Part shown: positions 1-6,448 of the stretch, piece by piece
Layout of the letters: each line of letters starts with the position of its first letter
How positions within the stretch are numbered: position 1 is the stretch's first letter
Assembly (NCBI GenBank): GCA_937858455.1
Contig: CALLYN010000706.1
Coordinates: forward strand, 1-7,828
Direction of reading: 5' to 3'
From: an uncultured Kouleothrix sp.
GTDB lineage: Bacteria; Chloroflexota; Chloroflexia; Chloroflexales; Roseiflexaceae
Length of the DNA: 7,828 nucleotides
Program-made: the position numbers and the translations under genes
The notes under the pieces: model-generated
The model's input: the letters and a program-made list of their open reading frames with translations, nothing else
Told to the model about the DNA's origin: nothing
Database searches by the model: none

Positions 1-317
1 CCGGGGCGATGGCGGCGCTGTTCGAGCTGGTGCGCGCAATTAACACCGCCCGCGACGCCGGCGTGGGCGGCGCGCCGTTCGAGGCTGCCCAGGCCGCGCT
101 GCGCGAGCTTGCTGGCGTGCTCGGCCTGACGCTCGCCGCGCCAGAAGCCACCGCCCAGCAGGCCGCGCCATTCATCGAGCTGCTGATCGAGCTGCGCGCC
201 GAGCTGCGCAAAGCCAAGCAGTACGCGCTCGCCGATATGGTGCGCCAGCGCCTGGCTGGCCTCGACATCACGCTTGAAGACGGCCCGCAGGGCACACGCT
301 GGAAAGCGACGAAGTAG
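1..317 (+). CDS. cysS: Cysteinyl-tRNA synthetase, C-terminal end (partial)
   Basis: This is the last part of cysteinyl-tRNA synthetase, the cytoplasmic enzyme that charges tRNA-Cys. The gene enters from the left edge; the first complete codon is at base 3, and the ATG at 9 is an internal methionine, not a start. About 105 residues are visible. They match the helical C-terminal DALR/anticodon-side region: an opening [12 protein letters not shown] helix followed by the family's characteristic ending, [17 protein letters not shown] and then [11 protein letters not shown]. The class I catalytic motifs (HIGH, KMSKS) and zinc-binding cysteines lie upstream, outside the window. The TAG stop at 315-317 is immediately overlapped by an intrinsic terminator, so cysS appears to be the last gene of its transcript and separate from prmA. 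Confidence 0.93.
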   Translation, partial: GAMAALFELVRAINTARDAGVGGAPFEAAQAALRELAGVLGLTLAAPEATAQQAAPFIELLIELRAELRKAKQYALADMVRQRLAGLDITLEDGPQGTRWKATK

Positions 318-349
318 CTGTCGGCTGTCATCAGCGAACAGCTTTTTTT
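316..349 (+). terminator. Intrinsic terminator of cysS
   Basis: AGCTGT (316-321) pairs with ACAGCT (338-343). Inside it, GCTG (324-327) pairs with CAGC (332-335) around a TCAT loop, with a 2x2 internal loop between the two helices. A run of seven T (343-349) follows at once. The 5' arm starts with the last two bases of the cysS stop codon, so transcription should end right after translation does. Confidence 0.85.
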
Positions 350-433
350 ACCTGCCAACGGCCGGCTGCTTACTGGCACAAGCTACGCGGTGGGTGTTTT
401 TGCCCTCAGCAGAGCGCTCCTTTTTCGTTTCTC

Positions 434-472
434 GTGCTCAGAAGATGGTGCTCCGCGCCACCTTCTGAGCAC
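434..472. repeat. Long inverted repeat / hairpin upstream of prmA
   Basis: GTGCTCAGAAG (434-444) is perfectly complementary to CTTCTGAGCAC (462-472). After one A·C mismatch the pairing continues (446-451 with 455-460, including one G·U), leaving a three-base loop. This is about 17 pairs. No T-run follows on either strand, so it does not look like an intrinsic terminator. It could be an RNA hairpin in a long prmA leader, a protein-binding palindrome or a dispersed repeat; the sequence does not decide between these. Confidence 0.6.
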
Positions 473-480
473 AGAAGATC

Positions 481-541
481 GGCAGTTCCTTGCTGCCGCA
501 GGCAGAATTGACGAACAACGCGGACCACCGCGTAATTCGCG
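481..541 (+). promoter_or_regulatory. Two sets of mutually exclusive hairpins before prmA
   Basis: CTGCC (493-497) can pair with GGCAG on its left (481-485) or with GGCAG on its right (501-505), but not both. Closer to prmA, ACGCGG (518-523) pairs with CCGCGT (528-533) around an ACCA loop, while CGCG (529-532) can instead pair with CGCG (538-541) around TAATT. The second set ends six bases before the GAGG ribosome-binding site (547-550). This geometry is compatible with a switching leader, but the helices are short, no known riboswitch family is recognised, and a GC-rich background yields such pairings by chance. Confidence 0.28.
508..536 (+). promoter_or_regulatory. Weak candidate promoter for prmA operon
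   Basis: TTGACG (508-513) is a good -35 hexamer. With a 17-base spacer the -10 would be CGTAAT (531-536), which matches only the last four bases of TATAAT. The predicted start near 543 would leave a leader of about 12 bases and put the hairpins at 434-533 outside the transcript. An undetected promoter further upstream is equally possible. Confidence 0.25.
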
Positions 542-554
542 TTACTGAGGCACT

Positions 555-1532
555 ATGACCTGGCTAGAACTATCTGTCGATGTCGAGCCCGAGGCGGTCG
601 AATCGATCAGCGAGCTGCTGGCGCAGTACGGCTACAACGGCGGCGTGGTGATCGACCAGCCAATCATTACCGGCGCCGACGGGCCTGAGTATACCTTCGA
701 CACCACGCGCCCGGTAACGATGCGCACCTACATCCCGCTCGACGAGCGCGCCGAAGAAGCGCGCCAGCGCCTCGAGCAGGCGCTGTGGCACTTCGGCCAG
801 ATGCGCGCGATCGGGCCGCTGGCGGTACGCCCGCTCGAAGAGGAAGATTGGGCCAACGCCTGGAAGCAGCACTATGCCATCCAGCGCATCGGCCAGCGCA
901 CGGTGATCGTGCCGTCGTGGCTCGAGTACCAGCCTGCCGACGACGATATCGTGCTGCGGCTCGACCCGGGCATGGCCTTTGGCACCGGCCTGCACCCAAC
1001 TACCCAGCTGTGCATTGGCTACCTCGAGCAGTACGCCCGCGCTGGCCAGCGCGCGCTCGATCTGGGCTGCGGCTCGGGCATCCTGGCGATCGCCGCCGCT
1101 AAGCTTGGCGCGCACGTTCTGGCGCTCGACACCGACCCGATCGCCGTCGACGCGACGCGCGAAAACGTCGCGCGCAACGACGTGGCCGGGCAGGTAGCGG
1201 TGGACGAGGGCAGCCTTGGCGCCGGCAACCGCATGGGCCACTGGCTGGGCTGGGGCCAGGAACCAAGAACCGAAACCCAAGCGCCTGCCGATCCTGATCA
1301 GCTCTCAGGGTTCGACCTGATCGTCGCCAATATCATCGCGCGCGTGCTGGCCGCACTGGCCGCCGATCTGGCCGGCGCGCTCGCCCCCGGCGGAATTCTG
1401 ATTAGCTCCGGCATCATCGCCGAGCGCGAACACGAAGTCGCCGAAGCTTTCGCCGCCGCTGGCCTCCTGCAGCACGAGCGCCGCCAAGAGGGCGACTGGG
1501 TCGCGCTTGTTCATCAAAAGGAGCGCTCATGA
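555..1532 (+). CDS. prmA: Ribosomal protein L11 methyltransferase PrmA
   Basis: This cytoplasmic S-adenosylmethionine-dependent enzyme trimethylates ribosomal protein L11. The 325-residue product has the family order: an N-terminal L11-recognition domain (about residues 1-110, starting MTWLELSV), the PrmA signature [14 protein letters not shown] (137-150), SAM-binding motif [13 protein letters not shown] (168-179), the acidic end of strand 2 LDTDP (191-195), and motif [11 protein letters not shown] (253-261). The start is supported by GAGG at 547-550, four bases before the ATG. About 28 residues (221-252) between strand 3 and motif IV look longer than in compact PrmA proteins and are partly coded by a heptanucleotide-like repeat at 1261-1281. 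All core motifs are intact, so activity is expected. The stop overlaps the start of the HEAT-like gene as ATGA, indicating translational coupling. Confidence 0.95.
   Translation: MTWLELSVDVEPEAVESISELLAQYGYNGGVVIDQPIITGADGPEYTFDTTRPVTMRTYIPLDERAEEARQRLEQALWHFGQMRAIGPLAVRPLEEEDWANAWKQHYAIQRIGQRTVIVPSWLEYQPADDDIVLRLDPGMAFGTGLHPTTQLCIGYLEQYARAGQRALDLGCGSGILAIAAAKLGAHVLALDTDPIAVDATRENVARNDVAGQVAVDEGSLGAGNRMGHWLGWGQEPRTETQAPADPDQLSGFDLIVANIIARVLAALAADLAGALAPGGILISSGIIAEREHEVAEAFAAAGLLQHERRQEGDWVALVHQKERS
1261..1281 (+). repeat. Degenerate 7-nt tandem repeat inside prmA
   Basis: Three imperfect heptamers lie head to tail: AACCAAG, AACCGAA, ACCCAAG. Being purine/C-rich and lower in GC, they stand out from the surrounding codon pattern. 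Three units of seven make 21 bases, exactly seven codons, so the reading frame is kept. They encode part of the EPRTETQ stretch in the variable loop before motif IV. Origin from a simple-sequence repeat is inferred. Confidence 0.45.
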
Positions 1533-2488
1533 CCGACATTGACGATCTGTCGCACCTGAATGACTACAGCTGGGGCGGCGACGGCAGCGACCTCAACCAG
1601 CCCGTGCGCGCCCACGTCGAGGCCGCGCTGCTGACCACCGACGGCAGCTACTCGCCGCCGCTCGACCGGCTGCTCACGCTGGGCAGCGTTCACGACCTGC
1701 CCGACCCCGAGGCTGCGCTCGGCGCGCTCGGGCTCGCCGAGGCGCACATCCCCGACCTGATCCGCATGGCCCGCGACCGCGCGCTGAACACGGTCGAAGA
1801 CGATGTGCCCGAGGGCTGGGCGCCGATCTATGCGCTGCTGGCGCTGAAGCACCTGGATGTAAGCCAGCACGTCGCCGATCTGGTGCCGCTGTTCGACCTC
1901 GACAGCGAGTGGTTTGGCGAAGAGCTGCCGACCGTGCTTGGCAGAGCCGGTGCGCCCGCGCTTGGGCCGCTGCGCCAGTACCTCTACGACGCGTCGCGCT
2001 GGCACTATGGCCGCTGGAACGCCGCGTCGGCGCTGGCGGAGATCGGCAAGCAGCACCCCGAGCTGCGCGACCAGGCGATTGCGATCCTCGCCGAGACCAT
2101 GGCCAATCAGGCCAACGATCCCGAAACAAACGGCTTTCTGCTCAGCTCGCTGCTCGCGCTCCATGCCACCGAAGCGCTGCCGGTCATCCGCGCGGTGTTC
2201 GAGCGCGACGCCGTCGACGTTTCGATCGCCGGCAGCTGGGGCGAGGTGCTCGAGGCGCTCGGCCAGCCGGTCGACCGCGACGACCCGCTGATCCAGCGCT
2301 CGAAGGCCCAGCGCCAGCAGCAGAGAGCGGCAAACCACTCGCAGTTTGGCACCTTCGGCAACCAGCGCGCCCAAACCGGCAGCTTCCCAAAGGCCACCGC
2401 CAATAAAGCTGCCAAACCCAGCAAGCGTAAGAGCAAGCGCAAGATCGCCTCTGCGTCGCGCAAAGCCAACAAGAAAAAGCGCCGGTAG
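1529..2488 (+). CDS. HEAT-repeat-like protein with basic C-terminal tail
   Basis: This 319-residue protein is not assigned a function. Residues about 95-245 are alpha-helical and HEAT/PBS-lyase-like: short helix pairs with patterns such as [12 protein letters not shown] (98-109), [19 protein letters not shown] (134-152), [11 protein letters not shown] (163-173) and [22 protein letters not shown] (203-224). Residues 1-60 are acidic and without repeats. Residues 250-287 are Gln/Asn-rich and probably disordered. In the last 32 residues, 16 are Lys or Arg, resembling ribosomal-protein or histone-like tails that bind nucleic acid. No signal peptide or membrane segment is visible. The start overlaps the prmA stop (ATGA) and is preceded by AAGGAG (1517-1522); the rsmE ATG lies ten bases after its stop. 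The position between two ribosome-modifying methyltransferases suggests a role with rRNA or ribosome assembly, which is inference. It may belong to one of the uncharacterised HEAT-like DUF families. Confidence 0.8.
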   Translation: MTDIDDLSHLNDYSWGGDGSDLNQPVRAHVEAALLTTDGSYSPPLDRLLTLGSVHDLPDPEAALGALGLAEAHIPDLIRMARDRALNTVEDDVPEGWAPIYALLALKHLDVSQHVADLVPLFDLDSEWFGEELPTVLGRAGAPALGPLRQYLYDASRWHYGRWNAASALAEIGKQHPELRDQAIAILAETMANQANDPETNGFLLSSLLALHATEALPVIRAVFERDAVDVSIAGSWGEVLEALGQPVDRDDPLIQRSKAQRQQQRAANHSQFGTFGNQRAQTGSFPKATANKAAKPSKRKSKRKIASASRKANKKKRR

Positions 2489-2497
2489 GTGCCTGCT

Positions 2498-3349
2498 ATG
2501 CCGAAACGCTCGCGCGCGCCCCAGCGCCAGACGACCACAAGCAATACCTACCGTTTCTTCGTCGAGGCCGGCGTGCTGCACGCCGGCACCGTGCGCATCG
2601 ACGACCCCGATCTGGCGCATCAGGTCGGCACGGTGCTGCGGCTGCGCCCCGGCGAGCGCCTGATACTGCTCGACAACAGCGGCTGGCAGTATACCGTGGC
2701 GCTCAGCGCCGTCGAGCGCGGCTGCGTGGCCGGCGAGGTCGAGCGCAAAGAGCTGGCCGGCGGCGAGCCGCGCACGAAAGTCACGCTTTACGCCGCGCTG
2801 ATGCGCCCCGAGCGCTTTGAGTGGGTGCTGCAGAAAGGCACCGAGCTAGGCGTTTCGGCGTTCGTGCCGCTGATCTGCGAGCGCAGCACCATCGGCGACG
2901 CCGACGCGCTGAGCGAGCACAAGCACGAGCGCTGGCGCCGGATCATCCGCGAGGCTGCCGAGCAGTCGCGCCGCGGCAAGCTGCCGCGCCTTGCCCCGGC
3001 CGTGATGTTCCCGGCCGCGTGCGATCAGGCCGCCAAGCGCGGCGCCGCCCTGCTGCTCTGGGAGGGCGCGGGCGTTGCTTCGCTGCGGCACGTGCTGCAC
3101 CAGGGAAACAAAGACGCGAGCAAAGAGGTGCAGGGCGCCCTCGCTCTGCCGATCTCCCACTCTGCCGATCTCCCGTTCTCCGTCGCGCTGTTTAGCGGCC
3201 CCGAGGGCGGCTTCAGCCAGCACGAGCTCGAAACCGCCACCCGCTATGGTATCATTCCTGTAACACTTGGCCCGCGCACACTGCGTGCCGAAACCGCGCC
3301 GCTCGCCGCGACATCGGCAATTCTCTACGAAATGGGCGACCTTGAGTGA
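2498..3349 (+). CDS. rsmE: 16S rRNA (uracil(1498)-N3)-methyltransferase RsmE
   Basis: RsmE is a SPOUT-class, SAM-dependent enzyme that methylates N3 of U1498 in helix 44 of 16S rRNA. The 283-residue product shows an N-terminal PUA-like domain (about 15-85, with YRFFVEAG and HQVGTVLRLRPGE), then LYAALMRPERFEWVLQKGTELGV (motif region 97-119), EAAEQSRRG (152-160), and the knotted SAM site GPEGGF (234-239) and LGPRTLRAETA (257-267). The ATG at 2498 is preferred because TAGGTG (2486-2491) sits six bases upstream, overlapping the previous stop; an in-frame GTG at 2489 would use that same sequence as its start. A basic N-terminal extension (PKRSRAPQRQ) precedes the PUA domain. About 25 residues (202-227) between WEG and the GPEGGF motif are extra and partly come from a tandem 16-base duplication. 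Otherwise intact. Confidence 0.95.
   Translation: MPKRSRAPQRQTTTSNTYRFFVEAGVLHAGTVRIDDPDLAHQVGTVLRLRPGERLILLDNSGWQYTVALSAVERGCVAGEVERKELAGGEPRTKVTLYAALMRPERFEWVLQKGTELGVSAFVPLICERSTIGDADALSEHKHERWRRIIREAAEQSRRGKLPRLAPAVMFPAACDQAAKRGAALLLWEGAGVASLRHVLHQGNKDASKEVQGALALPISHSADLPFSVALFSGPEGGFSQHELETATRYGIIPVTLGPRTLRAETAPLAATSAILYEMGDLE
3144..3174 (+). repeat. Tandem 15-bp duplication (period 16) inside rsmE
   Basis: CTCTGCCGATCTCCC occurs at 3144-3158 and again, identical, at 3160-3174, separated by one A. A related C/T-rich stretch (GTTCTCC) follows. Because the period is 16, the two copies are read in different frames: the first gives LPIS, the second SADLP. It lies in the variable segment before the GPEGGF motif, where added residues are tolerated. 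Confidence 0.8.
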
Positions 3350-3436
3350 AGGCGCGGTGTCTGGCTTCGGATGCTGCCTCAACGCTGGGCCAACACCACA
3401 CCCACAGGCCAAAACCAACGCTCACAAAGGCGGCGT

Positions 3437-4789
3437 ATGACGACGACATTGCTGATCCTCAAGCGCGGCATTATCGCCGGGATCCTGCTCTGCTGCGGCT
3501 TTCTGGCCGGCTGGTTCAGCGCGATCGTGCTGGGCGGGCGCATCCCCTACGATGGCGATATCGCGGCCCTGCTCGGGCCGGGCCGCGCCGCGAACCAGGC
3601 CACCCCCGCTGAGCTGCGCACCCAGTTCGGCGTGTTCTGGGAGGTCTGGAACCTGGTCGAGGGCGAGTTCTACCACCACAGCCCGCTCGACCGCCAGAAG
3701 ATGATCCAGGGCGCCATCCGCGGCATGCTCGACTCGCTTGGCGACCGCTATACTGTCTACCAGGAGCCCGACCTCGCCACCCAGACGCGCGACGATATGC
3801 AGGGCAAGATGGCGGGCATCGGCACCTACCTGCGCATCACCGACGGCCACGCGTTTATCTACAAGCCGATCAAAAATTCGCCGGCGCTGCAGGCCGGCCT
3901 CCGCCAGGACGACGAGATCGTCAGCATTGACGGCGACGCGGTGGTGCCCATGATCGCCGGGCTCGACACCACCCAGGCCGCCGTCAAGATCGCCGGGCGG
4001 CTGCGTGGCCCCGCCGGCACTATCGTGAAGCTCACGCTGCGCCGCGGCGACACCGGCCCATTCGAGGCGACGATCACCCGCGCCGACATCGTGGTTCCCA
4101 GCGTCGACAGCCAGCTGCTCAGCCAGGGGCTGGCCTACATCCGCATCAGCGAGTTCAAGGCCAACACCACCAGCGAGTTCGACACCGCCCTGCGCGGCCT
4201 GCTGCCGCGCAAGCCTCGCGGCATTATCCTCGATCTGCGCAACAACCCAGGCGGCTTTCTGCAAAACGCCCAGGACGTGCTCGGCCGCTTCTACAGCGGC
4301 GTGGCGCTCTACGAAGATAAAAACGGCCAGTCACTCGAACAGCTCGATACCCGGCCCGGCGGCAGCGACACGCGCGCCTACGAAATTCCGCTGGCAGTGC
4401 TGGTGAACAATGGCTCGGCCAGCGCCAGCGAGATCGTGGCCGGCGCGCTGCGCGACGCCCGCGCCAATACCTTCCTGATCGGCGACAAAACCTATGGCAA
4501 AGGTTCGGTTCAGAACATCCATACCCTGAGCGACGGCGGCAGCGCGCGCATTACCATCGCCCACTGGCTCACGCCCAACAAAAGCGAAATTCATAAGCTC
4601 GGCATCCTGCCTCAGTATTTCGTGCCCTACGCCGAAAGCCCCAGCGATGCCGTACCCTGCGTGGCCGACCGCCAGCCGCCGCCCGGCAGCAGCGCCTGCG
4701 CCGACTCGCAGCTCGCCAGCGCGATCCGCCTGCTCGACACCGGCCAGCCGCCGCCCGCGATTACGCCAACGCCCGCGCCGGCGCCGTGA
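3437..4789 (+). CDS. ctpA: S41-family carboxy-terminal processing peptidase
   Basis: This membrane-anchored serine protease is of the CtpA/CtpB/Prc family, which trims or degrades exported proteins outside the cytoplasmic membrane. The 450-residue product has one N-terminal hydrophobic segment (about 5-33, with Lys-Arg at 9-10 on the inner side), a helical region (60-115), a PDZ domain (about 122-210, with GIGTYLRI and SPALQAGLRQDDEIVSIDG), and the S41 core (215-395). Catalytic residues can be placed by the NNGSASASEI motif (Ser329) and KTYGKGSVQ (Lys355, Gln359), the Ser-Lys dyad plus glutamine known in Prc. The tail is Pro-rich. The ATG at 3437 is preferred over an in-frame ATG at 3371 because AAAGG (3426-3430) lies six bases upstream and the membrane segment begins at once. 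It lies 87 bases after rsmE and 33 before the desaturase. The substrate is unknown. Confidence 0.92.
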   Translation: MTTTLLILKRGIIAGILLCCGFLAGWFSAIVLGGRIPYDGDIAALLGPGRAANQATPAELRTQFGVFWEVWNLVEGEFYHHSPLDRQKMIQGAIRGMLDSLGDRYTVYQEPDLATQTRDDMQGKMAGIGTYLRITDGHAFIYKPIKNSPALQAGLRQDDEIVSIDGDAVVPMIAGLDTTQAAVKIAGRLRGPAGTIVKLTLRRGDTGPFEATITRADIVVPSVDSQLLSQGLAYIRISEFKANTTSEFDTALRGLLPRKPRGIILDLRNNPGGFLQNAQDVLGRFYSGVALYEDKNGQSLEQLDTRPGGSDTRAYEIPLAVLVNNGSASASEIVAGALRDARANTFLIGDKTYGKGSVQNIHTLSDGGSARITIAHWLTPNKSEIHKLGILPQYFVPYAESPSDAVPCVADRQPPPGSSACADSQLASAIRLLDTGQPPPAITPTPAPAP

Positions 4790-4822
4790 AGCCGCCCGGC
4801 CCGCGCCTAGTGCAACCTGAGA

Positions 4823-6298
4823 ATGTCTGTGGAACAACCAACGATCATCGTCGGCGGTGGGCTCGGCGGCCTGGCCGCAGCCATCCACCTTGCCGCCGCC
4901 GGCCGCCGCGTGCTGCTGCTCGAAAAGAACGAGCGCGTCGGCGGCAAGCTCAATATCGTCGCCGAGGCCGGCTATACCTTTGATACCGGCCCTTCGCTGC
5001 TGACCATGCCGTGGGTGCTGCGCAATCTGTTCGCCGCCGCAGGGGCGCGCCTCGAAGATGAGCTTAGCCTGGCCCAGATCGAGCCGACTTGCCGCTACAC
5101 CTGGCCCGACGGCACGCGCTTCGATGCATTCCAATCGCTGCCGCTGCTGATCGACCAGATCAGCCGGCTCGAGCCGCGCGACGTCGACCGGTTTTTGCGC
5201 TTTCTGGCCCATACCTCGCGCATCTACGACGCGGTGTCGCGGCCGTTCCTGCTACAGCCCTTCGACGGCCTGCGCGACCTGATCACCCCGGCGCTGCTGC
5301 GCGATGCCTGGAAGATCGACTCGCTGCGCACCGTCGACCGCGCGGTCTCGTCGTTCTTCCACAGCCCGTACCTGCGCCAGGTGTTCAATCGCTACGCCAC
5401 CTACAATGGCTCGTCGCCTTACCGCGCGCCGGCGACCTTTAACCTGATCGCTTATGTCGAGCTAGTCGAGGGGGGCTGGTATATCCGTGGCGGCATGTAT
5501 ATGCTGGCGCGCGCGCTCGAGCGCCTGGCCCGCCGCATGGGCGTCGAGGTCCGCACTTCCGCCCCGGTCGAGCAGATCGTCGTGCGCGACGGCGTGGCGC
5601 GCGGCGTGCTGGTGGCGGGCACGCCGATTGAGGCCGCCAATGTGATCGTCAACGCCGACCCGCGCTACGCCTACGAGCAGCTGCTGCCCACCGAAACCCG
5701 CACCGCCGCGCGGCTGGCGCGCCTCGAGCCATCGTGCAGCGGCTTTATTCTGCTGCTGGGCATCGCGCGCGAGTACCCGCAGCTGGCGCACCACAACATC
5801 TTCTTCTCTTCCGATTACCCGCGCGAGTTTGCGGCGATCTTCGATCGCGGCGTCGTCGCGCCCGACCCAACTGTGTATGTCTGTGCTTCGTCGATCACCG
5901 ACCCGCAGCATGCGCCGCCCGGCCACACCAACATGTTTGTTCTGGTGAATGCGCCAGCGCTTGGCTCGCGCGTCGGCTGGGAGCGCGAGGCCCTCGGCTA
6001 CCGCGACCTGGTGGTGCGCAAGCTCGAGCGAATGGGCCTGGCCGATCTCGACCGCCACGTCGCCTACGAGCGCATCATTACCCCTGCCGATCTGCAAACG
6101 CGCTACAACGCCGTCGGCGGCGCGATCTATGGGCCAGCCTCGAACCACCCGTTCAGCGCGTTTCTGCGCCCGCCGCTCCGTGCCCGCGGGCTGCGGCGGC
6201 TGTTTTTCGTTGGCGGCGGCACCCACCCCGGCGGCGGCATTCCGCTGGTGCTGCTTTCCGGCCGCGCCGTGGCCCAGCGCGTCCTGGCTGTGCGCTAA
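4823..6298 (+). CDS. CrtI-family carotenoid (phytoene-type) desaturase
   Basis: This FAD-dependent carotenoid desaturase/oxidase of 491 residues introduces double bases into, or otherwise oxidises, a linear carotenoid at the membrane. Visible features: an N-terminal Rossmann FAD-binding motif (TIIVGGGLGGLAAAIHLA, 7-24, then LLLEKNERVGGK, 31-42), the family sequence DTGPSLLTMP (54-63), the mid-region YNGSSPYRAPATF (194-206) with GGWYIRGGMY (217-226), and the C-terminal CrtI signature FFVGGGTHPGGGIPLVLLSG (461-480). Length and ends agree with CrtI. Which reaction it performs (phytoene, neurosporene or later-step desaturation or oxidation; CrtI, CrtD or CrtP type) cannot be told by eye, and no phytoene synthase or cyclase is in the window. 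The ribosome-binding site is weak (CTGAGA just before the ATG), so translation may depend partly on the upstream protease gene. No convincing terminator follows. Confidence 0.88.
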   Translation: MSVEQPTIIVGGGLGGLAAAIHLAAAGRRVLLLEKNERVGGKLNIVAEAGYTFDTGPSLLTMPWVLRNLFAAAGARLEDELSLAQIEPTCRYTWPDGTRFDAFQSLPLLIDQISRLEPRDVDRFLRFLAHTSRIYDAVSRPFLLQPFDGLRDLITPALLRDAWKIDSLRTVDRAVSSFFHSPYLRQVFNRYATYNGSSPYRAPATFNLIAYVELVEGGWYIRGGMYMLARALERLARRMGVEVRTSAPVEQIVVRDGVARGVLVAGTPIEAANVIVNADPRYAYEQLLPTETRTAARLARLEPSCSGFILLLGIAREYPQLAHHNIFFSSDYPREFAAIFDRGVVAPDPTVYVCASSITDPQHAPPGHTNMFVLVNAPALGSRVGWEREALGYRDLVVRKLERMGLADLDRHVAYERIITPADLQTRYNAVGGAIYGPASNHPFSAFLRPPLRARGLRRLFFVGGGTHPGGGIPLVLLSGRAVAQRVLAVR

Positions 6299-6383
6299 AC
6301 ACTTTTCACTACTGCAGGTAGTAGGCCGGAAATTCATGCCGCTGCGGCGGGCCACAGCACCCCACAGTTGACATATCGGCCTG

Positions 6384-6442
6384 GTTAATCGTTAATTTTC
6401 GATAAAAGAGTGCTTGACGCAGCCGGCCGGCCGGCGTATCAT
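6384..6442 (+). promoter_or_regulatory. Strong sigma-70 promoter with UP-like element driving the ncRNA
   Basis: TTGACG (6414-6419) and TATCAT (6437-6442) are separated by exactly 17 bases, predicting a start near 6449-6450. The stretch 6384-6407 is A/T-rich in an otherwise GC-rich region and sits where an UP element would contact the RNA polymerase alpha subunit. The spacer contains a perfect 14-bp palindrome, GCCGGCCGGCCGGC (6422-6435). The remainder of the gap from crtI (6299-6383) shows a 5-bp hairpin (6308-6322) and a TTGACA (6368-6373) without a good -10, but no gene. Confidence 0.75.
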
Positions 6443-6448
6443 GCCCGC

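Noticed and set aside
413..425. GAGCGCTC followed by a T-run as a second terminator
   Set aside because: The palindrome has no room for a loop, so it cannot form a stable RNA hairpin.
274..468. 64-codon open frame overlapping the cysS end
   Set aside because: It runs through the cysS terminator and into the hairpin at 434-472, with no ribosome-binding site and no recognisable product.
1514..2620. Long minus-strand open frames opposite prmA, the HEAT gene, ctpA and crtI (up to 368 codons)
   Set aside because: They are antisense shadows caused by GC-rich third positions; they show no protein family features, while the plus-strand genes there are clear.
3371..3436. Earlier ATG start for the S41 peptidase
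   Set aside because: It adds 22 polar residues before the membrane anchor, has no ribosome-binding site, and the ATG at 3437 has a well-spaced AAAGG.
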